Below are positions 6,495 through 12,406 of a DNA stretch of 12,406 nt, one piece after another (position 1 is the first letter of the stretch; every line of letters starts with the position of its first letter). Under the pieces are notes generated by a model that did not search any database, was not told where the DNA came from, and saw only the letters and a program-made list of their open reading frames with translations. Origin of the DNA: Desulfarculus sp. Lineage in GTDB: Bacteria; Desulfobacterota; Desulfarculia; Desulfarculales; Desulfarculaceae. The position numbers and the translations under genes were made by a program. Where the stretch lies: the NCBI GenBank assembly GCA_020216805.1, contig JAIWNN010000145.1, positions 1-12,406 on the forward strand, written 5' to 3'.

Positions 6495-7637
6495 ATGCCG
6501 CATCCCCACTCCGGCCAGCCCCCCCACGGACATCCCGGACGCCCCGGCCATCCCGGCGGCCCGCCCCCGCCCAGCCCCGATGGCGCGCCGAGCTTACGCC
6601 TGGTGGCCTGGGAGACCACCCGCCGCTGCAACCTCTCCTGCCTGCACTGCCGGGCCGGGGCGGTGGACCAGGACTATCCCGGCGAGCTGACCACCGCCCA
6701 GGGCGAGGCCTTCCTGCGCGACCTGACCAGCCTGGGCCAGCCGGTGGTGATCATGACCGGCGGCGAGCCCCTGTTGCGGGCCGACATCTTCCACCTGGCC
6801 CAATACGGCACCGACCAGGGCCTGCGCATGGTGATGGCGGTCAACGGCACCCTGCTGACCCCGGAGATCGCTAGAAAACTCAAGGATTGCGGCATCCAGC
6901 GCCTTTCCATCAGCTTGGACGGCCCGGACGAGAAGAGCCACGACGCCTTCCGGGGCCAGCCCGGGGCCTATGCCGGGGCCCTGGCCGGCATGGCCGCCGC
7001 CCGCGCGGCGGGCCTGGAGTTCCAGATCAACACCACCGTGACCCGAAGCAACCTGCCCTGGATCGAGCGGCTCTATGACCTGGCGGTGGAGCTGGGCGCG
7101 GCGGCGCACCACATCTTCCTGCTGGTGCCCACCGGCCGGGGCCGGGCGCTCACCGGCGAGATCATCACCGCCCAGGAATACGAGGACGTGCTGCACTGGT
7201 TCGCGGACAAGAAGTTCGCCGGCCCGCCCCTGGAGCTCAAGGCCACCTGCGCGCCGCACTTCTACCGCATCATCCGCCAGGAGGCCAAGCGCCGGGGGGT
7301 GAAGCTGGACTTCGCCACCCACGGCCTGGACGCGGTGACCAAGGGCTGCCTGGGCGGCCAGGGCTTCGCCTTCGTCAGCCATGTGGGCCAGGTGCAGCCC
7401 TGCGGCTACCTGGAGCTGGCGGCCGGGGACATCAAGGCGATGCCCTTCAGCCAGATCTGGCGGGAGAGCGAGCTGTTCATCCGTCTGCGCGACCCCGACC
7501 GCCTGGAGGGCAAATGCGGGGTCTGCGAGTACCGCCGGGTCTGCGGCGGCTGCCGGGCCCGGGCCTACGAGGTCAGCGGCAGCGAATTGGCCGAGGAGCC
7601 CCTGTGCCTCTACCAGCCGGCGGCGATGAAGGGTTAG
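6495..7637 (+). CDS. ahbD: Haem synthase AhbD (radical SAM, Fe-coproporphyrin III decarboxylase)
   Basis: 380 residues. After a His/Pro/Gly-rich tail (1-33, His at 3, 5, 11, 13, 19) comes LRLVAWETTRRCNLSCLHC with the radical SAM cluster ligands C45, C49 and C52, the GGEP motif of the SAM site, and a C-terminal SPASM-type domain with C285, C303, C341, C344, C350, C353 and C371 for a second Fe-S cluster. In the alternative haem pathway AhbD removes two propionate carboxyls from Fe-coproporphyrin III to give haem b. The WExTRRCNL..CxHCRA start and the HPG-rich tail fit AhbD better than its paralogue AhbC; neighbouring paralogues (NirJ-like) are the main alternative. The ATG at 6495 has AGGAG 5 nt upstream; a longer frame exists but has no ribosome site. 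It stands alone, divergent from the tetR unit. Confidence 0.88.
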   Translation: MPHPHSGQPPHGHPGRPGHPGGPPPPSPDGAPSLRLVAWETTRRCNLSCLHCRAGAVDQDYPGELTTAQGEAFLRDLTSLGQPVVIMTGGEPLLRADIFHLAQYGTDQGLRMVMAVNGTLLTPEIARKLKDCGIQRLSISLDGPDEKSHDAFRGQPGAYAGALAGMAAARAAGLEFQINTTVTRSNLPWIERLYDLAVELGAAAHHIFLLVPTGRGRALTGEIITAQEYEDVLHWFADKKFAGPPLELKATCAPHFYRIIRQEAKRRGVKLDFATHGLDAVTKGCLGGQGFAFVSHVGQVQPCGYLELAAGDIKAMPFSQIWRESELFIRLRDPDRLEGKCGVCEYRRVCGGCRARAYEVSGSELAEEPLCLYQPAAMKG

Positions 7638-7675
7638 GCAGGGGCCAGGCGGCCGACCCGGGCCCGCGGCCTCGC

Positions 7676-7699
7676 GCCGGGACAACCGGTTGTCCCGGC
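7676..7699. terminator. Perfect 24-bp palindrome after ahbD
   Basis: The sequence centred on ACAACC|GGTTGT is fully self-complementary over 24 bp, 39 nt after the ahbD stop, and can form a 10-bp stem with a 4-nt loop. No U run follows on the plus strand (an A6 run lies about 10 nt beyond), so simple intrinsic termination is doubtful; it may act as a 3' stabilising hairpin or as a dimeric protein site. Confidence 0.45.
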
Positions 7700-7729
7700 C
7701 ACCCGGAAAAAAGCCAGGGCTAAAGGAAA

Positions 7730-7752
7730 GGGGCGGGGATCAACCCCGCCCC
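7730..7752 (-). terminator. REP-like GC-rich hairpin, probable terminator of the outer membrane gene
   Basis: A perfect 9-bp stem GGGGCGGGG/CCCCGCCCC with a 5-nt loop. Read on the minus strand it is followed by TTTCCTTTAG, a U-rich tract, about 105 nt after the stop of the beta-barrel gene. The core is almost the same as the palindrome in both arms at 1580-1652, so this is a single copy of that repeat family that may serve as a terminator here. Confidence 0.55.
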
Positions 7753-7855
7753 GTGGCGTTCATGGATTGGCTTTGGCCGACTCTTCGCCCGCCGGCCCGC
7801 GAGGGCGGCGGTCGCCGGGATAGGCGTCGCCAGCCTCTCCGTCGGGTGACGACGG

Positions 7856-8857
7856 CTAGAAGCGGTAGCTGAGCTGGGCCTTGAGGAAGGCCCCGTTGTC
7901 CAGGTCCACCCGCTCCTGGTCGCGGTCGCCCCAGTTCTCGCCCACGAAGAACAGGCGGTCGAAGGCCCAGCCGCCGGTCAGCTCCAGGTCGACCCCCGGG
8001 GTCAGGGTGTAGCTGGTCCCGGCCAGCCACTTTTTCTGGTTCAAATAGAGCATGTCCTCGTAATGGCCGCGGCCGGCCAGGAACCAGCGCTGGTTGGACC
8101 ACTCGAAGCCGGCGAAGACCGCCAGGGGCTTGACCAGCCGCTGGGTGGCGCGGGCGAAGATGTTGTGGGGATAGCTGTAGGTGAAGTTGAGGGTGGTGGT
8201 CTTCCAGGGCTGGTAGCGGGCCGAAAACAGCGGCAGGCCCACCAGGGCCTGGAACTGGTCGCTGGGCTCCCACCAATAGGCCGCGCCGGGGATGGGGGTG
8301 CCGCCCAGGAAGTCGCGGTGGTTGTCGTAGTTGAGCAGCAACAGCCAGGCGTTCCTGCCGCTGCTGGGCAGGCGCAGGAAGGCCGAGGCGTTGACGCTGA
8401 TCTCGTCCTGATCCTGGAAAGGCTTGTCGCTGGGCGAGCCCACCCGCAAAAAGCCGCCGACGACGAGGCCGTTGTCCAGCTTGTGACGATAAAGCCCGCC
8501 CAGGCTCAGGTCGTAGAGATCGCTGGGAAAGGCCCGGCCCGAGGGGAAGCGGATGTCGCTGTCCAGGGGCAGGTAGTCGGCGTTGGCCAGCAGGGCGAAC
8601 TCCTGGCGCGCGTTCTGGTAGACCGGGGCGAAGATCCCCAGGGACTGCTGGGCATAGCCGAGCTGGGCCGACTGGCCGGAGACGTTCTGGTCCGGGGACC
8701 AGTTGACATCGTAGCTGAGGCTGGTTTGGAGCTTGCCCAGCTCCGGGGAGAGCCAGGCCCCGAAGTTGACCGGCGCGGCCAGGGCCGAGGTGGCGGCGGC
8801 CAGGATGATGAGCGCCGGGAGCCAGGCGGAAAGCACTCCCCGAGGTTGTTCGCGCAT
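7856..8857 (-). CDS. Outer membrane beta-barrel protein, family uncertain
   Basis: 333 residues. A signal peptide is clear: basic start (MREQPR), hydrophobic stretch 8-23, and an Ala-rich cleavage region with ALA-AP at about 25-29. The mature part is rich in Tyr, Trp, Phe, Asn and Gly with alternating polar and hydrophobic residues. It ends in LSYRF, the terminal aromatic residue that marks substrates of the BAM complex. It would form a barrel of roughly 12-16 strands in the outer membrane. The middle and end loosely resemble DUF6268-type outer membrane proteins; substrate and role are unknown. The ATG at 8857 is preceded by GGGAGG at about 10 nt; the TTG 18 nt upstream lies on that site and is rejected. 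It follows the transglycosylase gene on the same strand after a 165-bp gap with hairpins, so it is probably a separate unit. Confidence 0.8.
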   Translation of the reverse strand: MREQPRGVLSAWLPALIILAAATSALAAPVNFGAWLSPELGKLQTSLSYDVNWSPDQNVSGQSAQLGYAQQSLGIFAPVYQNARQEFALLANADYLPLDSDIRFPSGRAFPSDLYDLSLGGLYRHKLDNGLVVGGFLRVGSPSDKPFQDQDEISVNASAFLRLPSSGRNAWLLLLNYDNHRDFLGGTPIPGAAYWWEPSDQFQALVGLPLFSARYQPWKTTTLNFTYSYPHNIFARATQRLVKPLAVFAGFEWSNQRWFLAGRGHYEDMLYLNQKKWLAGTSYTLTPGVDLELTGGWAFDRLFFVGENWGDRDQERVDLDNGAFLKAQLSYRF

Positions 8858-8969
8858 TATGGTTTCGCCTCCCAAGTATCACACGATCCTTAACGATTGG
8901 CGTCTGGATCGCAGGATGACGACTGATGGGGGCTTCGTCAAGCCCAAACGGCGGGCGCTAGGGGGGTTG

Positions 8970-9022
8970 GGCCAGCGATGGCCGGAAGGGGCCCCCCGCC
9001 GCGCTTGGGGTCGGCGGCGGGC
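8970..9022. terminator. Two hairpins after the coiled-coil/transglycosylase gene
   Basis: Directly after the stop codon (minus strand) a 10-bp stem with one mismatch can form between 9013-9022 and 8991-9000, followed by a 5-bp stem GGCCA-GCGA-TGGCC at 8970-8983. There is no clear U run, so a terminator role is tentative. The remaining 8858-8969 shows no convincing promoter or ORF. Confidence 0.35.
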
Positions 9023-12000
9023 CTAGCTGTTGCGCAGGAAGCTGACCAGCTGCTTCTGGCGCTGGGCCACCTGTCCGGCGTAGAGGTCCGAGCCGTTGTA
9101 GCGTTTCATCACCCGGTCCAGGTCCACGTGGGCGGCGCGGCCGCCGCCGGGGTTGACCACCGATTCCATCAAGAGCTCGCGCAGGTGGAAGGCGGCCATG
9201 TAGGTGGCCATGGTCAGGTGGTGCTCCAGGCGCAGGTCGGCCGGGGGGGGGACGAAACGGTTGCGGGCCAGGCTGTTGACGATCAGCTTGCGGGTGGGGG
9301 CGAAGATCTGGAAGGGGCTGGAGGAGCGGTTGGAGTCGCCCAGGACGTTGGCGTAGGAGCTTTCCTGGTGGGCGATGACCAGCATCAGGGAGACCGGCAC
9401 CTGGAACTTCTTGGCCGCGCAGTAGATGTCAAAGGCCAGGTTCTTGGCGTAGAGGCTCACGTCGCCGGTGAAGGAGACTCCGCCGCCCTTGAGGTAGCCG
9501 TTCAGGCGGGTCTCGATGTAGGGGGTGATGCGGGTCATGAACTCGGCCAGGGTCAGGGTCTCCACCTCGGCCACCGGCTGGACCTGGCCGTGGTAGAGGT
9601 TGGGGGTCTGCCAGGCGTCGGCCAAGGCCGCGGCGGCGCGCTCGTTGGCGGTCAGCGCGCCCAGGGCCTCCTCGGGCGAGAACCCCAGCGAGCGGTACTC
9701 GCGATAGAGCCGGTCCAGGAAGAGCTGCTGGGCCTTTTCCGGGGAGGGGTCCAGGGCGGTCAGGTCGGCGGCGTTCTTGGGCAGACCCTTGCTGGCCAGC
9801 TCGCGGAAGATCAGGGGATGGCGGCGAGCCAGGTCGTGGGCGGTCTCGGCCAGTTGCTCCAGGGCCTTGGCGTCCACCATCTCGCTGTCGCCAAAGGCGG
9901 CCTGGGCGCTGGTGAGGAGCACCTGGGGCGACAGGCCGGCCCGTCGGGCCAGGGCGGCCAGGCGCGAGCGGGTCTCGCCGGCCAGCGGCGCGGGGCGCTG
10001 GCGCAGGGGCAGCAGGTTCAGCTCCAGCTCGGCCGCGCCCAGGGGAGGGGCCAAGAGCCTGCCGCTGGCGGACAGGTTGAGGTTGGCGCCCAGGCCCAGG
10101 CTGGCCCCGGCTTGCTGCACCGCCTGGGCCGGGGGCACCAGCGGCGAGACCCGGCGGGTGGCCTTGCTGGGGGTGTTGGGGGCCACCAGCACCAGGCCGG
10201 CGGTCAGGGCCGCCACCAGGGCCCAATAGCCGATGGTGGTGCGCCCGATCTGCTTGAGCCGGCCGCGCACCGCGTTGAGCCGGTCGGCGATCCGCTCCAG
10301 CTGGGCCGGGGTCAGGCTGGTGATCCGCACTCGCAGGGGGGCGTCGGCCTTGTCGCCGGCGCGGTTGGGCGCGGTGGTCAGGGCCACCAGCCAGGCCAGG
10401 CGGTCCAGTTGGCCGCGCAGGTGCTGGGCCTGGGCGGCCTGCTCGGCGGCCTGGAGCCTCAGCTCGGCCACCTCCTGGCTGTGGGCCTGGCCGGTCACGG
10501 TCAGGGCCAAGGCCAGGTCTCGGGCCAGGTCGGCCCAGCGTTGGGCCTCGCCTTGGCTGGCGGAGAGCTCCAGGGCCAGCCCTTGACCATGCAGGAGGTC
10601 CAGGGCCTGGCGGGCGCGGGCGGTCTGCTCTTGGGCCAGGCGCAGCTTGGCCAGATCGCGGGCGGCATGGGCGGCCTTGATCTCGTCCTGGGCCCGCTCC
10701 AGTTGGCGGCGGGCCGCCTTCAGCTCCTCGGCCAGGCGCTGGGACTGCGCCTGTTGGGCCTGGGCCTCGGCGCGCCAGTACTCCAAGGGCTCCAGGGCGG
10801 CCAGGGCCCGACGGTAGAGGCGGTGGCGCTCCAGGGACTTGGCCTTCAAGGCGGCGGCCAGGCGCTGACTTTGCTCCAGGCGGCGCGCCAGCTCCACCTG
10901 GTCCAGGTCGGTCCGCTCCAGACGGGCCATCAGCTGGGCGGCGGTGAGCTGGCCCTGCCGGGCCAGGGCCAGTTGGTTGTCCAGCAGCTCCACCTTCTTT
11001 TTCAGGCGGTAGTTGCGTCCCTGGGCCAGGCCCAGATGGTGACGGGCCAGTTGGGCCGCCTCCCGCTCCTGGGCCAGTTCGCGCCCCAGCTCCTGGACCA
11101 TCCGCTCCTGGGCGGCCAACTCCTGGACTGTCGTCTCCAGGCGCTTCTCCAGCTCGGCCACCGCCAGCCGACTTTGGGAGAGGCTGATGCGCAACTGACG
11201 GGCTTCGGCCTGGGCCGCGGCCCGGATCTGGCCGCTCTGGGAGAGGTCGGCCTCCAGACGCGCCAGGCGCACCTGGGCGTCCTGGGCCCGCAGGCGGTGC
11301 TCCTGCCGGGCGGCGTTGAGCTCGTTGCGCAGGGCCTGGTTGCGGGCTTGAAGGCTGAGCAGACGGCGCTCGCCCTCCCGAAGGACTTGGGCCTGGCTGG
11401 CGGCGGCCAGGCGCTCCTGGCCCAGGCTCTGGCGCAGCGCCACCAGGCGCTGGGCGGTGCGCCCCCGGGCGTCCAGCAGCCGGGACCGCTCCTGGGCCAG
11501 ACGGCGCAGGCTGGCCGCCAACGACAGGGCCACCTCCTCGGCCGGCCGCCGGGCCGCGGCCAACACCGGCTCGGACAACAGACCCCGCCAACCCCGGGCC
11601 GCCCGCAACATGGCGGCCAGGCGCTCCACCTCCACCCGGTGGCCGGAAAGCCGGCGCAGCAGAGAGGCATGGGGTTTCAGGCCGACCGGGGTGCGGGAGA
11701 GGCTCCCCACCGATGGTCCCGGCAGCGCGGCCAGCAGTTGGCCAGCCTCCTCCTCCAGCAGCAGGGCCAGCCCCCGCGAGTCCTCCAGGCGCTCTTGGGC
11801 GGCGCGGGTCAGAGGCAGCAAGTCGGCCGAGCGCAGGCTCTGGGCCAGCTCCAGCAGGGGGCGCAACTCGGCCTGGGCCTGGTCGGCCCGCTGGCGCAGC
11901 TCCTGGGCCGCCAGCCGGGCCTCGGCGATCAGGGCCTCGGCCTGTTCCAGATGGCCGCGCTCGGCCTTGGCCGCCGCCCGCCAGGCCTCCTGCCAGGCCT

Positions 12001-12391
12001 TGCCCCGCTCCACCCAGCGACCCAGGCGCTCCTTCTGGGCCTTGAGCTCGCCCAGGGCGGACCTCGCCTCCGGCGCCAGGTCCTCCAACCGGGCGGTGAG
12101 CAGGGACAGGCCGGCGGCCGCCCCGGAGCGGGCCGGGGGGCTGGCGGTGTCGGGGCTGGTGAGGGGGGCCAGATGGCGGGGCAGCTCCTGCTCCAGGTGG
12201 CGCAGCTCGCGGTTGATCTCCCGGCTGCGGGCCATCAGGCTCAGGGTCGGGGGGTGCTGCTCCTGGAGTCGGGCGGCCAGCCGGCGCAGGAGGGCGTCCA
12301 GCCGGGCGGCGCGGCCGGCTTGGGCGGCGGCGCGTTCCAGCTCGCGACGGGCGGCCTCAAGGCTGAGGTCCTCGGGCGGAGCCGGGGGCAT
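9023..12391 (-). CDS. Coiled-coil, single-span membrane protein with C-terminal lytic transglycosylase-like domain
   Basis: 1122 residues in three parts. Residues 1-~690 are almost pure Ala/Leu/Arg/Gln/Glu helix, read as long coiled coil. A basic stretch (RGRLKQIGR) leads into one transmembrane helix at about 720-737 (IGYWALVAALTAGLVLV); the positive-inside rule puts the coil in the cytoplasm. Residues 740-1122 would be periplasmic: a linker with helical repeats, then a lysozyme-like fold with HQESSY (catalytic Glu predicted at 1010), a Ser-rich SSSPFQIF that corresponds to the usual GLMQ segment, and YNGS at 1098-1101, as in SLT (family 1) lytic transglycosylases that cut peptidoglycan glycan strands. 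Most such enzymes are short exported proteins, so the cytoplasmic rod is unusual. No Shine-Dalgarno sequence precedes the ATG at 12391 and the frame stays open to the window edge, so the true start may lie outside. Confidence 0.8.
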   Translation of the reverse strand: MPPAPPEDLSLEAARRELERAAAQAGRAARLDALLRRLAARLQEQHPPTLSLMARSREINRELRHLEQELPRHLAPLTSPDTASPPARSGAAAGLSLLTARLEDLAPEARSALGELKAQKERLGRWVERGKAWQEAWRAAAKAERGHLEQAEALIAEARLAAQELRQRADQAQAELRPLLELAQSLRSADLLPLTRAAQERLEDSRGLALLLEEEAGQLLAALPGPSVGSLSRTPVGLKPHASLLRRLSGHRVEVERLAAMLRAARGWRGLLSEPVLAAARRPAEEVALSLAASLRRLAQERSRLLDARGRTAQRLVALRQSLGQERLAAASQAQVLREGERRLLSLQARNQALRNELNAARQEHRLRAQDAQVRLARLEADLSQSGQIRAAAQAEARQLRISLSQSRLAVAELEKRLETTVQELAAQERMVQELGRELAQEREAAQLARHHLGLAQGRNYRLKKKVELLDNQLALARQGQLTAAQLMARLERTDLDQVELARRLEQSQRLAAALKAKSLERHRLYRRALAALEPLEYWRAEAQAQQAQSQRLAEELKAARRQLERAQDEIKAAHAARDLAKLRLAQEQTARARQALDLLHGQGLALELSASQGEAQRWADLARDLALALTVTGQAHSQEVAELRLQAAEQAAQAQHLRGQLDRLAWLVALTTAPNRAGDKADAPLRVRITSLTPAQLERIADRLNAVRGRLKQIGRTTIGYWALVAALTAGLVLVAPNTPSKATRRVSPLVPPAQAVQQAGASLGLGANLNLSASGRLLAPPLGAAELELNLLPLRQRPAPLAGETRSRLAALARRAGLSPQVLLTSAQAAFGDSEMVDAKALEQLAETAHDLARRHPLIFRELASKGLPKNAADLTALDPSPEKAQQLFLDRLYREYRSLGFSPEEALGALTANERAAAALADAWQTPNLYHGQVQPVAEVETLTLAEFMTRITPYIETRLNGYLKGGGVSFTGDVSLYAKNLAFDIYCAAKKFQVPVSLMLVIAHQESSYANVLGDSNRSSSPFQIFAPTRKLIVNSLARNRFVPPPADLRLEHHLTMATYMAAFHLRELLMESVVNPGGGRAAHVDLDRVMKRYNGSDLYAGQVAQRQKQLVSFLRNS

Positions 12392-12406
12392 GGCCGCGGC
12401 GATCAG

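Noticed and set aside
8858..8890. Candidate -10 box (GATACT) for the outer membrane gene
   Set aside because: It lies immediately next to the ribosome site, leaving no room for a normal leader, and has no fitting -35 element.
9429..11591. A 720-codon Pro/Gly/Arg-rich frame on the same strand as the coiled-coil gene
   Set aside because: It is an alternative frame of the coiled-coil/transglycosylase gene; its low-complexity composition has no domain signal.
9023..12391. Phage tail tape-measure protein
   Set aside because: Coils, a membrane helix and an SLT domain fit superficially, but no phage structural, lysis or integrase genes flank it in the visible sequence and the single-span N-in topology fits a cell envelope protein better; kept only as an alternative.

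Overview
The window is GC-rich bacterial chromosome with coding biased to G/C third positions. The best taxonomic clue is the radical SAM gene at 6495-7637, which reads as AhbD, the last enzyme of the siroheme-dependent haem pathway used by sulfate reducers and archaea. Together with a fused isobutyryl-CoA mutase (IcmF), a sigma-54 type promoter, outer membrane and periplasmic proteins, this suggests a Gram-negative Desulfobacterota-type bacterium (old Deltaproteobacteria). The exact taxon cannot be read from the sequence.

Layout. 1-120 (-): start of an unidentified Ala/Pro/Lys/Arg-rich protein that leaves the window. 162-323 (+): tRNA-Arg(CCG) with its own promoter and a hairpin terminator. 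359-1345 (-): SBF-fold (BASS/ACR3-like) membrane transporter, preceded by an AT-rich control region with a near-consensus -24/-12 element, an IHF-like site and phased GTTAAG repeats. 1580-1652: an inverted pair of REP-like palindromes. 6249 to 1755 (-): a three-gene unit, namely a small Cys-containing TIGR04076-like protein, a TetR regulator (ATGA overlap) and icmF. A consensus-like promoter with a palindromic operator over its start site precedes the unit. 6495-7637 (+): ahbD, divergent from that unit. 7676-7752: two strong hairpins in the convergent gap. 7856-8857 (-): exported outer membrane beta-barrel protein. 9023-12391 (-): a 1122-residue protein with a long coiled coil, one transmembrane helix and a C-terminal lytic transglycosylase-like domain.

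How the parts work together. The clearest unit is TIGR04076-like/tetR/icmF: the TetR protein probably senses an acyl-CoA or related ligand and represses its own operon, which supplies the adenosylcobalamin-dependent interconversion of isobutyryl-CoA and n-butyryl-CoA. The transporter seems to be under sigma-54 control. ahbD works in haem supply and its partner genes are not in the window. The coiled-coil/transglycosylase protein is the most unusual gene: it would physically link a large cytoplasmic rod to a peptidoglycan-cleaving domain in the periplasm.
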